Below, in pieces: positions 7,906 to 16,452 of a stretch of DNA of 40,272 bases. Both the position numbers and the translations under genes were made by a program. This DNA is from CAZMSD01 sp964568855 (GTDB lineage Bacteria > CAIWAD01), in NCBI GenBank assembly GCA_964568855.1, contig CAZMSD010000038.1, positions 1 through 40,272 on the forward strand, given 5' to 3'. Below the pieces are notes generated by a model that did no database searches, had not been told where the DNA came from, and worked only from the letters and a program-made list of their open reading frames with translations. Position 1 is the first letter of the stretch. Each line of letters starts with the position of its first letter.

Positions 7906-8644
7906 CGCTCACCTGCCTTTCTCCAACCACGCTGAGGAAGACCTGGTTCAGGTCGTGCGTCGCGTGGCGCTCGACGATCTCTTCCAGCGAGCCGCTTTCG
8001 ACGATCCGGCCGCGGTGGATGAAGGCCAGGTCGCTGCAGAGGCTCTCCGCCTCGGGCAGGATGTGCGTGGAGAACAGGACCGTCCGGCCCTCGTCCGCGC
8101 AGCGGCGGATGAATTCCACCACGCTGCGCGAGGCGATCACGTCCAGCCCGGCGGTGGGCTCGTCCAGGACGATCACTTCGGGTTCGTGGAGGATCGCCCG
8201 GGCGATCGAGCACTTCTGTTTCTGGCCGGTGGAGCACTTGCCGACGCGCTGATCCAGGTAGGCGCCCATGTCCAACAGCGCGGCCAGCTCCCCTATCCGG
8301 CGGTCGATCCGCTGCTCCTCCATGCCCTGCAGGCGGCCGAAATAGCGCAGCGTCTCACGCGGGGTCAGCCTGTCGTACAGCGCGGTGGCCCCGGTCAGGA
8401 ATCCCAGCCTGGAACGGACCGCGTGCGGTTCCGCGAGCACGTCGTGCCCGGCCACGCGCACCGAGCCGCGGTCCGGCTTGAGCAGGGTGGCCACGATGCG
8501 CAGCGTGGTGGTCTTGCCCGCGCCGTTGGGGCCCAGCAGACCGTAGATCCTGCCCGGCCGCACACTCAGCCCGGCCTCCCACACGGCGCGGACCTCCTGT
8601 TTCCCGCCGCGGAAAGTCTTGCACAAAGATTCGATCTCGATCAT
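7889..8644 (-). CDS. ABC transporter ATP-binding protein, NatA-like
   Basis: 251-residue ABC ATPase powering the ABC-2 permease at 5366-6652. Walker A is GLLGPNGAGKTT, the signature is CSTGQKQKCSIARA, Walker B is VIVLDEPTAGLD, and the H-loop is STHILPEAE. The signature with QKQK is characteristic of the NatA group. The start is the ATG at 8644, with GGAGG five bases upstream. The same frame stays open far upstream, but that part overlaps the GWxTD gene in another frame and is not coding. It is likely cytoplasmic and membrane-associated. Confidence 0.93.
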   Translation of the reverse strand: MIEIESLCKTFRGGKQEVRAVWEAGLSVRPGRIYGLLGPNGAGKTTTLRIVATLLKPDRGSVRVAGHDVLAEPHAVRSRLGFLTGATALYDRLTPRETLRYFGRLQGMEEQRIDRRIGELAALLDMGAYLDQRVGKCSTGQKQKCSIARAILHEPEVIVLDEPTAGLDVIASRSVVEFIRRCADEGRTVLFSTHILPEAESLCSDLAFIHRGRIVESGSLEEIVERHATHDLNQVFLSVVGERQVSDGSPN

Positions 8645-8703
8645 CCGCTCCTCCGCGGGCTTGTGGTGTGTCAGGGCGCGGGATCGCTCCCGCGCGAGGC
8701 GCT

Positions 8704-10158
8704 TCAGGGAAACAGTTTCCGGGGCCAGTTGGGATCGAAGTACTCCCCGGTCTTGGTCGAGTGCACCAGCTCGTAGGCGCCGAAACCCTGGACGTCGATG
8801 AAGATGAACTCCGCCCCCCCGTCCAGCCGGTCGTAGACCCAGAGCTCGAAGTCGCGGTGCCCGGAGCCCGTCAGGTCGCCGCCGGTGCCGGAGCCGCGGT
8901 TCCAGGTGCTCCTCCATTCGTCGAGCTGGAAACTGAAACGCGAGCTGAGCAGGCCGTAGTCGGTCTCCACCGCACTGGGCGGCCCGTAGCGGACGAAGAT
9001 CCGCCCCCGGTCGGTTTCGTAGCCCGCCTGCCCGGAATCGCCGAAGCGCCGCAGGGCTTCCTCGATGCGCAGCAGGTGGGCCACCTTGGCCTCGTTGACG
9101 GCGGTCCGCGGCTCGCGGTCGCGCCGCTCCCAGAAGGCGCGCAGGAACTCCCTGCGCCCGGCGTGATCCAGGCTCTCCCAGCTCTGCTCCTCCGCCAGGC
9201 TGGCCAGGATCCTCGACTTCTCCCAGAGTTCGCTCAGCTCGTCCGCCGAGAGCAGGTCGTATTCGTCCCCCGCGTGTCGCACGGGAAGGGGCGCCGCCCC
9301 CGGGTTCTCCATCCAGAAAGTGCGCTGGCTTCCGGCCAGGGCCGTTCCCGCGGCGTCCAGCAGCAGCGTTTCCAGAAAGTAGGCTCCCGAGGGCAGGTGC
9401 TCCACGGGCAGCGCGAAGCGCGCCAGGCGAATGTCTCCCCGTTCCTCGAGGCTGTCCGCCGGGACCGGGCTGCGGCTCTCGATCAGGTTCTGCATTTCGC
9501 CCAGGATGCGGTGTGTCACAACCACCTCGGCCCCGGCGGCGACGTCGTAGATCTCGACCAGGCCGTGGATGGTGTCGAGTCCGCTGCCGAACAGGGCGTC
9601 CGCGTAGGGCACCACCCGGTAGCCCCGCCGGATGAAGGGACCTTCGCCGGCTGGTTCCGGCGGCATAACCGATATCCGGTGCTCCGAAAGCTCGGGCGTT
9701 CCCGACAGCGCGCGCAGGTCGAGCCGCCGGCCCATTTCGCGGACCCGGCCGCTCAGCAGGTCCTCCAGCACGATACGGATCCGCGTCATGCCCGGCGATA
9801 CGGGCAGTGCGGCCATGTCCGGCAGTTTCTGGTGGGGCTCGGGCCGCTCCCCCGGCTCGAGGAAGTCCAGCCGCTCCCAGCTCGTGTCCGCCAGCGTCTG
9901 CAGTCCGCGACGCAACTCCAGCCGGGCGCGGTACCCGCCCTGCGCTCCTTCTTCCAGCAGAGCGAACTGCAGCGAAGCCCGCTGCACCATCACGTAGACC
10001 TCGAGCTCCAGCGCGCCGGGGTCCTGTTGCAGCCCTGCGCGGAACAGCGCCGTGTCGTAGGTGAACAGCGGTTGCGACGCGGCCGGCGGCGGGAGCGCGA
10101 GGTCCGCCAGGACCGCGAAGGCCGCGTGACACAACATGTTCCGGAGCGCTCGCTGCAC
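8704..10158 (-). CDS. GWxTD domain-containing exported protein
   Basis: 484-residue protein with a signal peptide (start to about residue 28, cleavage near PAASQ). The C-terminal third carries hallmarks of the GWxTD domain: an EFLRAFWERRDREPRT segment, DRGRIFVRYGPPS, FELWVYDR and FIFIDVQGFGAYELVHST. The first two-thirds look like a beta-rich region common to these proteins. GWxTD proteins are restricted mainly to FCB-type phyla and are predicted periplasmic; their function is unknown. The start is a GTG at 10158, with GAGG six bases upstream inside the end of smc, so the two genes are probably translated in succession. It is followed by the NatA-like ATPase after 59 bases. Confidence 0.88.
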   Translation of the reverse strand: MQRALRNMLCHAAFAVLADLALPPPAASQPLFTYDTALFRAGLQQDPGALELEVYVMVQRASLQFALLEEGAQGGYRARLELRRGLQTLADTSWERLDFLEPGERPEPHQKLPDMAALPVSPGMTRIRIVLEDLLSGRVREMGRRLDLRALSGTPELSEHRISVMPPEPAGEGPFIRRGYRVVPYADALFGSGLDTIHGLVEIYDVAAGAEVVVTHRILGEMQNLIESRSPVPADSLEERGDIRLARFALPVEHLPSGAYFLETLLLDAAGTALAGSQRTFWMENPGAAPLPVRHAGDEYDLLSADELSELWEKSRILASLAEEQSWESLDHAGRREFLRAFWERRDREPRTAVNEAKVAHLLRIEEALRRFGDSGQAGYETDRGRIFVRYGPPSAVETDYGLLSSRFSFQLDEWRSTWNRGSGTGGDLTGSGHRDFELWVYDRLDGGAEFIFIDVQGFGAYELVHSTKTGEYFDPNWPRKLFP

Positions 10159-10166
10159 GGGCTACC

Positions 10167-13100
10167 TCAAAGGCTGAGTTGGACGCTGACCATCGAGCTC
10201 ACGCCCTCCTCGGCCATGGTCACGCCGTGGAGCTGGTCGGCGTAGCCCATGGTCTTCTTGTTGTGCGTGATGATGATGAACTGGGTCATCTCGCTGAACT
10301 CCTGGATCAGCTTGTTGAAGCGGGCGATGTTCACGTCGTCCAGCGGGGCGTCCACCTCGTCGAGAATGCAGAAAGGACTGGGCTTGACCATGTAGATGGC
10401 GAAGAGCAGCGCGATGGCCGTCATGGTCTTCTCGCCGCCGCTCATCAGGTTCAGGTTCTGGATCCGCTTGCCCGAGGGGGTGGCGCTGACCAGGATGTCG
10501 GATTCCAGCGGATCGTCCTCGCCCAGCCCGAGATCCGCCCGACCGTCCTTGAACAGCTTGCGGAAGAGGTAGTCGAAGTTTTCCCTGATCTTGCGGAAGC
10601 AGTCCTCGAAAAGCTCGCGCGCCACGCGGTTGATCCGCTGGATAGTCTCCTTGAGCAGGGCCTCGGCCTCGAGCAGGTCGCCGAGCTGCTTGCGCTGAAA
10701 ATCCAGCCGCTCCTTTTCGGTCTCGTACTCGTCGATGGCCAGCAGGTTCACCGGCCCCAGTCGCCGGATCGCTTCGCGCAGTTCGGCCACGCGCTCGCGG
10801 GCCGCCTGCGGATCGAAATCCCGCGGCTCCGTCCGGGGATCCTCGTCCTCCGCGGGCTTAAGTTCCAGGCCGTATTCCTCTGCGATCCGCCGCTTAAGGT
10901 TTTCCAGCTGGATCCGGATCTCCGAGACTTCGAGCTCCCCGTCGTGCGTGGACTTGAGCAGCGCTTCGCGCTGTTCGCGCAAGCCGGTCTCCTCGCGCTT
11001 GTGCTCTCTTCGCGAGTCGCCCAGCTCCTGGTGCTCCGCCTTGCGCTGGTCCAGGTCGCGCTGCCCGCGCTCACGGGCCTCGTCCGCCAGCAGCCGCTGC
11101 TGTTCCAGCTCCTCGCGCCGGGCGCCCAGCTCCTTCCAGCGCGCCGATCCCTGCTCGAGCTCGCCGGCCAGGCCCTGGAGCTTCGCTGTTCCCTCGTCGA
11201 TGAAGCTCGCCAGCCGGTCGCGTTCCTGCTCCTCGGACTCGACGCGGATCCGCTGCTCGGCCGCCGCCTGCCGGGCCGCCGCACCGGACTCGGAGGCGCG
11301 GCGGTGCTGCTCCTGGCGGCGCTCCAGCAGGCGCGCCGCGCTTTCGGCGTCGCCCCCGGCGCCGTCCTGCTCCACTTCGAGATCGCCGATCTCCACCTTC
11401 AGTCCCCGTTCCAGGGCCGTTTCACGCGCCAGGCGATCATCGATCTCCGCCGCCAGCCCGCGTCGCGTCTTCTCATCCCGCGAACAGCGTTCCTCCTCGA
11501 AGTCCAGCCGCGAGAGTTCCATTTCACACTGGCGGCATTCCAGGTCCGCCCGTTCCAGCTTCTCCCCGGCACCCTTCAGCCGGGCTTCGAGTCCCCGGAC
11601 CTCGACCTCCACGTCCTCCCTCGCCCGCGCGGCCGCGGCGCCCCGCTCGCCGAAGTCCTCGACCTCGCCGGCCAGGGATTCCAGGCGGTAGCGCAGTCCC
11701 AGGTGACTCTCGCCGGAGCCCGCTCCCGGCCCGCGCCTCCAGACGGCCGGCGGGCGAAACCAGTTCCCTTCGCATGTCACACAAAGACTTCCCGGGGGCA
11801 ATTCGCCCGCGGCCGCCTCGTCGATGTTGTCACACAGCCAGCAGTTCCGCAGCAGGTGCTCCACCAGCGGGCGGAACCGGTCGGTCACCTTGAGCAGCGA
11901 GGCCAGGGAGCGGCAGCCCGCGGGGACCTCGACCGGCGCATCCGCGACGGACCTCGCCTCCAGCCCCGACAGGACCACGAAGGTGCAGCCGCCCTGCTCG
12001 GCTTCCGCCAGCACTTCGGAAGCGGCTTCCACGGCCGCCCGGTCCTCGGCCACCAGCCAGCCCGCCGCCTCGCCCACGGCGGCCTCGGTCGCCGCGAGGT
12101 GCTCCGGGTCGGCGTGGATCAGGTTGCCCAGGGTGTCCACGATTCCTTCGACGCCCGCAGCCAGCACGGCCCGCGCACCGCCGGGAACTCCCTCGAAGCG
12201 GCTCAGCAGGCCCTCGATCAGCCGCCGGCGGTCCCGCGCGGCCTTCAACTCGGCGGCCAGCTCGTGCTCGAGCTGCCGGGCCTCCCGCAGACGCTCCAGG
12301 CCGCGCTCGAGCTCCCGGCTTCCGCCCTCCCGCGCCTGCTCGTGCTCCCTGCGGCTGGCCAGGGCGAGCTCCTGGCGCCCCTGCAGCTCCCCGCGCCGGC
12401 CAAGCCGTTCTTCCCGCTCCTCGCGCATCCGGCTTTCCTGCTCGCGCAACTCCCCGAGCTGGCGCTGAGCGGATTCGATGCCCGCCGCCACGCGCGCCTG
12501 CTCGGACCGCTTCAGAGACAGGCGCCCCAGGACCTCCAGTACTTTATCGCGAGCCGCCGCCGCCTCATCGCTCGCTCGCGCCAGGTCGGCCGCCGCGCTC
12601 TCGGCCTCCGTAGCCGCGCGATCCGCGCGCTCCTTAAGCTTCGCGGACTGCTCCGACGATCGCCGGATACCGCGCTCCGCCTCCAGCAGGCTCTCGCGGC
12701 TGGCGGCGATTCGCGGTTCCAGGTCCTCCGATTCTGTCCGCATCCGCTCGAGTTCCCGCTCGAGGGCCGCGCCCCGCTCGCGGTTGACCAGCAGCTCCTC
12801 CTCGATGCGCCGGCAGTCCTCGTAGCGCAGGCGCAGGGCTTCCTCGGAATCCGCCTGCCGGTTCTCCGCGGCGATGATCCTGCGCTCCAGCTCCGCGCCC
12901 CGGGCCTCCCGGCGCACCAGGTCCAAGTCCATGCGCTTCAGCTTGCCGCGATCTTCCGCAAGGCGCTCCTGCAGCGGTTCAAGCCGCCGGCGGTACTGGT
13001 CGAACTCGACTCGCGCCAGGCGGATTTCGAGTTCCTTCAGCTCGCCGGAGTATTCGCGGTAGCGCTCCGTGCGGCGCACCTGCCGGCGCAGCTGGTTCAC

Positions 13101-13703
13101 CTGGCGTTCCGCCTCGCCCAGGATGTCCTCCAGCCGCAGGATGTGCCCGCGCGTCTCTTCCAGCCTGCGCAGCGCCATGCGCCGGCGATGCTTGTACTTG
13201 GTGATCCCCGCGGCCTCTTCGAAGAGATGGCGCCGCTCCTCGGGCTTATCCGAGAGCAGCTCCTCCACCATCTTGAGTTCGATCACGCTGTAGGAACCGG
13301 GTCCCATCCCAGTGTCCATGAACAGGTCGGTGATGTCCTTCAGGCGGCAGGGCGCCCGGTTCATCAGGTATTCCGATTCGCCCGCGCGGTACAGGCGGCG
13401 CGTGAGCACGATCTCGCCGTACTCCACAGGGAGGATGTCGCGGCTGTTCTGGATGATCAGCGAGATCTCGGACATGCCCATGGGCCTGCGGTGGCGCGAG
13501 CCGTTGAAGATCACGTTCTCCATGCGGTCGGAGCGCAGGGCGGTGCTGCGCTGCTCGCCCAGCACCCAGCGGACGGCGTCCAGGATGTTGGTCTTGCCGC
13601 AGCCGTTGGGCCCTACCACGCAGGTGACGCCGCTGCTGAAATCGATCACCGTTTTCTGGGCGAAGGACTTGAAACCGAACAGTTCGATGCGGGACAGGTA
13701 CAT
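10167..13703 (-). CDS. smc: Chromosome segregation/condensin protein SMC
   Basis: 1178-residue SMC ATPase, the core of bacterial condensin, which dimerises at its hinge and works with ScpA/ScpB to compact and segregate DNA. Walker A GPNGCGKT is at residues 31-38. Long coiled coils surround a hinge at about 505-680. The C-terminal head has the signature LMSGGEKT and Walker B FCILDEVDAPLDD. Length is normal. Unusually, the hinge holds two CxxC pairs (CWLC and CVTC, 16 residues apart, coded at 11772-11843). ScpA and ScpB are not in the window. A 60-base gap separates it from gatB; AGGA four bases before the ATG serves as ribosome binding site. Confidence 0.96.
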   Translation of the reverse strand: MYLSRIELFGFKSFAQKTVIDFSSGVTCVVGPNGCGKTNILDAVRWVLGEQRSTALRSDRMENVIFNGSRHRRPMGMSEISLIIQNSRDILPVEYGEIVLTRRLYRAGESEYLMNRAPCRLKDITDLFMDTGMGPGSYSVIELKMVEELLSDKPEERRHLFEEAAGITKYKHRRRMALRRLEETRGHILRLEDILGEAERQVNQLRRQVRRTERYREYSGELKELEIRLARVEFDQYRRRLEPLQERLAEDRGKLKRMDLDLVRREARGAELERRIIAAENRQADSEEALRLRYEDCRRIEEELLVNRERGAALERELERMRTESEDLEPRIAASRESLLEAERGIRRSSEQSAKLKERADRAATEAESAAADLARASDEAAAARDKVLEVLGRLSLKRSEQARVAAGIESAQRQLGELREQESRMREEREERLGRRGELQGRQELALASRREHEQAREGGSRELERGLERLREARQLEHELAAELKAARDRRRLIEGLLSRFEGVPGGARAVLAAGVEGIVDTLGNLIHADPEHLAATEAAVGEAAGWLVAEDRAAVEAASEVLAEAEQGGCTFVVLSGLEARSVADAPVEVPAGCRSLASLLKVTDRFRPLVEHLLRNCWLCDNIDEAAAGELPPGSLCVTCEGNWFRPPAVWRRGPGAGSGESHLGLRYRLESLAGEVEDFGERGAAAARAREDVEVEVRGLEARLKGAGEKLERADLECRQCEMELSRLDFEEERCSRDEKTRRGLAAEIDDRLARETALERGLKVEIGDLEVEQDGAGGDAESAARLLERRQEQHRRASESGAAARQAAAEQRIRVESEEQERDRLASFIDEGTAKLQGLAGELEQGSARWKELGARREELEQQRLLADEARERGQRDLDQRKAEHQELGDSRREHKREETGLREQREALLKSTHDGELEVSEIRIQLENLKRRIAEEYGLELKPAEDEDPRTEPRDFDPQAARERVAELREAIRRLGPVNLLAIDEYETEKERLDFQRKQLGDLLEAEALLKETIQRINRVARELFEDCFRKIRENFDYLFRKLFKDGRADLGLGEDDPLESDILVSATPSGKRIQNLNLMSGGEKTMTAIALLFAIYMVKPSPFCILDEVDAPLDDVNIARFNKLIQEFSEMTQFIIITHNKKTMGYADQLHGVTMAEEGVSSMVSVQLSL

Positions 13704-13763
13704 CTGGTCCTATGCGCTTTCGTGTTACATGCAGTGGGCGGACGCGTGTCACAAACGCGCTTC

Positions 13764-14981
13764 TCAGGAGCCGGGATCCGGCCCCGCGCCGAGCTCGTCA
13801 AGGCGCTCCAGGAGCGCCTCGCGGACGATCGCGGGATCTCCACTGCCCCCCAGCTCCCGCTGGACGCGGCCCAGGAAATGGTCCAGCAGGCTCCGCCGGC
13901 CAGCCAGGTAGCGCTCCACCTCGCGCGGGCAGTCCTCGATGCAGACGCCGCGGTCCTTCAGCAGTCGCCGCAGCTCGCCCAGGACCCAGTCCGCGGCGGC
14001 CGCGGGATCGCCCGCGACCGCGGCCGTGCGCTCGAAGTACTCCGCCGTGGAGCGGTCCGCGCAGAGCCGGTCCGCCTGGAGGAAGCTCAGGCCGTACTCG
14101 TCTATCAAGCTACGGCGCCGCCGACGCGGGAGCTCCGGCAGGCGACGTGATACATCTTCGATCCACGCTTCGCCGATCTCCAGGAGCGGGAGGTCCGGCT
14201 CTGGAAAGTAACGATAGTCCTGCTCGGCCTCCTTGCCCCGCGCCGGAACGGTCCTGCCGCAGCGCTGGTCAAAAAGTCGCGTTTCCCTGCGGATCTTGCC
14301 TCCGCTGCGGAGGATTTCCTCCTGGCGCCGGATTTCCCGATCCAGCGCCCGCCTAAGTCCGCGCAGGGAATTGAGGTTCTTCAGTTCGGTCCGGGTGCCC
14401 GGTTCGCCGGATCCGCGCCCGCGCAGCGACACGTTGGCGTTGCAGCGCAGGCTGCCCCGTTCCATGTCTCCGTCGCAGATCCCCAGCCAGCGGACCAGCC
14501 GCCGCACCTCGTCCACCAGGGCAACCGCCTCCGGCGGCGTGCGCAGGTCGGGCTCGGTCACCAGTTCCGCCAGGGGAACCCCCGCCCGATTGAAGTCGAC
14601 GGCGGTGCGTTCCGCCCGATGCAGGTTCCTGGCCGCGTCGTACTCGAGCTTCAGCGAACCCCCGCGGGCCAGAGGCTCGTCGTACATGCTGATCTGGTAG
14701 CCCTTGGCCAGGTCCGGATAGAAATAGTGCTTGCGGTCGAACTTGCAGCGCTGGTGGATCCGGGCTCCCAGGGCCAGTGCCAGGAGCATGGCCCGGGACA
14801 CCATTTCGCGGTTGAGGGCGGGCATGGCGCCGGGATAGCCCAGGCAGACGGGACAGGTGGAGCTGTTGGGCTCGGCGCCGTAGACCGCGGAGCAGCCGCA
14901 GAAGGCCTTGCTCTCCGTTTTCAGCCGCAGGTGGATCTCGAGGCCGATCACCGCCTCGTATGACGTATCACGCACGCTCAT
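13764..14981 (-). CDS. gatB: Asp/Glu-tRNA amidotransferase subunit B, short form
   Basis: GatB activates the side chain of Glu-tRNA(Gln) or Asp-tRNA(Asn) with ATP and receives ammonia from GatA. The N-terminal catalytic domain is intact: GLEIHLRL, the zinc cysteines in FCGCS and TCPVC, YPDLAKGYQIS, and EQDYRYFPEPDLP. The protein has 405 residues against a family norm near 475-480. The tail goes from DWVLGELRRLL almost directly to VERYLAGRRSLLDHFLGRVQREL, which corresponds to the last helices of the YqeY-like tail. The usual stretch of about 60-70 residues between them seems to be absent, without a frameshift. The start overlaps the end of gatA by 14 bases. Confidence 0.92.
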   Translation of the reverse strand: MSVRDTSYEAVIGLEIHLRLKTESKAFCGCSAVYGAEPNSSTCPVCLGYPGAMPALNREMVSRAMLLALALGARIHQRCKFDRKHYFYPDLAKGYQISMYDEPLARGGSLKLEYDAARNLHRAERTAVDFNRAGVPLAELVTEPDLRTPPEAVALVDEVRRLVRWLGICDGDMERGSLRCNANVSLRGRGSGEPGTRTELKNLNSLRGLRRALDREIRRQEEILRSGGKIRRETRLFDQRCGRTVPARGKEAEQDYRYFPEPDLPLLEIGEAWIEDVSRRLPELPRRRRRSLIDEYGLSFLQADRLCADRSTAEYFERTAAVAGDPAAAADWVLGELRRLLKDRGVCIEDCPREVERYLAGRRSLLDHFLGRVQRELGGSGDPAIVREALLERLDELGAGPDPGS

Positions 14982-16452
14982 GCTCCAGCCGCCGTTCCAG
15001 AGTCCTCGCCGCGCGGAGCAGCGGGGCTTCAGCGAAGTGGGGCGCCATGAGCTGGATCCCGCTGCGGAAGGGTCCTTCCAGAGAGTGGCCCGGAAGACTG
15101 AGCGCCGGAATCCCCGCCAGATTGGCGCCCACCGTCAGCAGGTCGCTGGCGTACATGCTCAGGGGATCGTCCAGCTTGGCGCCCAGCTCGAAGGGCGCTT
15201 CCGGCGAAGTGGGGCAGAGCAGGAGCTGCGCGTCCTTGAACAGCCGCGCGAAATCCCCTGCCACCAGGCGCCTGACGCACTGGGCCCGGCGGTAATAGCG
15301 CTCGGCGTAGCCGGCCGAGAGCACGAAGCTGCCCAGCATGATCCTGCGCTTCACCTCGACGCCGAAGGCGGTGCCGCGCGCGCGCCGGTAATGGGCTCCC
15401 GCGCGATCCTCAGGAACTCCTTCTTCGCCGGGGCTCTCCAGCCCTGCTGTTCCGGGTCCGTAACGGATACCATCGTAGTGCGAGAGATTGGAACTCGCCT
15501 CGGCCATGGCCAGGATGCAGTAGGCCGGCAGGGCGTAGGCGGTGTGCGGCAGCCCGCCCTCGACCACCTCCGCCCCCTCGCCCTGGAGAATCCCGGCGGC
15601 CCGCTCGATGGAATCGCGGATCCCTCTGTCCAGGTTCGGGGGCAGGTACTCGCGCGGAACCGCCACCCGCAGGCCGCGCAAGCCGTTATCGATGCCGTCC
15701 AGGTAGTCCCCGGCCGGTCGGTCCACGCAGGTCGAGTCCAGGGAATCCGCGCCCGCGAGCACGGAGAGCAGCCGCGCCGCGTCACGCACGCGGCGGGTCA
15801 GGATCCCGCAGTGATCCAGGCTCGAGGCGAAGGCCGTCATGCCGTAGCGACTGATCCGGCCGTAGGTGGGCTTCAGTCCGACGATGCCGGTGAAGCTGGC
15901 GGGTTGTCGCACCGATCCGCCGGTGTCCGTGCCCAGCGCGGCCAGCACCTCTCCCGCCGCCACCGCCGCCGCGCCGCCGCCCGATGAGCCGCCGGCCACG
16001 CGCCTCCGGTCCAGCGGGTTGAACACGGAACCCGAGGCGCCGGTCTCGCTGGAGGAGCCCATGGCGAACTCGTCCATGTTGTTGCGGCCCAGGATCAGCG
16101 CGCCCGCGCCGATCAGCCTGCTCACTACCGTGGCCTCGTAGGGCGCGACGAAGCCGCGGAGCGCTGCGCTGGCACACTCGAGCGGTTCGCCGCGCTGCGC
16201 GAAGAGGTCCTTCAGGCCGACCGTGAGACCTTCAAGCGGTCGCGGGCATCCCTCGTCGAAGCGGCAGTCGCTCTCCTCCGCCTCTGCCAGAACGGCCTCG
16301 CTCCGCAGGTGCACGAAGGTGCCCAGACCGCCCTCCTCGATCCGGCGCAGGCGCTCCTCGACGTGGCGCCGGCAGCTGGTGCGGCCGGTTCTCAGGGCTT
16401 CCAGCAGCTCATCGTAGCCGCCGGTCTCAGTAGTAACCCCATTCGTCGTCAT
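14968..16452 (-). CDS. gatA: Asp/Glu-tRNA amidotransferase subunit A
   Basis: 494-residue amidase-signature protein that hydrolyses glutamine to supply ammonia to GatB. The Ser-cisSer-Lys triad is visible: Lys81 in TVGLKDLF, cis-Ser156 in AGGSSGGG and nucleophile Ser180 in GTDTGGSVRQPAS. The length is normal. The start at 16452 lies within the last 26 bases of tatC. The first ten or so residues are not conserved, so a slightly later start is possible. No gatC gene lies beside it: the upstream neighbour is tatC. GatC must be encoded elsewhere or be absent. Confidence 0.96.
   Translation of the reverse strand: MTTNGVTTETGGYDELLEALRTGRTSCRRHVEERLRRIEEGGLGTFVHLRSEAVLAEAEESDCRFDEGCPRPLEGLTVGLKDLFAQRGEPLECASAALRGFVAPYEATVVSRLIGAGALILGRNNMDEFAMGSSSETGASGSVFNPLDRRRVAGGSSGGGAAAVAAGEVLAALGTDTGGSVRQPASFTGIVGLKPTYGRISRYGMTAFASSLDHCGILTRRVRDAARLLSVLAGADSLDSTCVDRPAGDYLDGIDNGLRGLRVAVPREYLPPNLDRGIRDSIERAAGILQGEGAEVVEGGLPHTAYALPAYCILAMAEASSNLSHYDGIRYGPGTAGLESPGEEGVPEDRAGAHYRRARGTAFGVEVKRRIMLGSFVLSAGYAERYYRRAQCVRRLVAGDFARLFKDAQLLLCPTSPEAPFELGAKLDDPLSMYASDLLTVGANLAGIPALSLPGHSLEGPFRSGIQLMAPHFAEAPLLRAARTLERRLEHERA

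Noticed and set aside
8645..10132. N-terminal extension of the NatA-like ATPase frame
   Set aside because: The frame is open but overlaps the clearly coding GWxTD gene. The ATPase family starts at the ATG at 8644, which has a good ribosome binding site.
10179..14150. Very long open frame on the plus strand opposite smc and gatB
   Set aside because: It is the antisense shadow of high-GC coding sequence. The product is a Leu/Ala/His/Gln-rich string with no recognisable domain, while the opposite strand encodes complete SMC and GatB.
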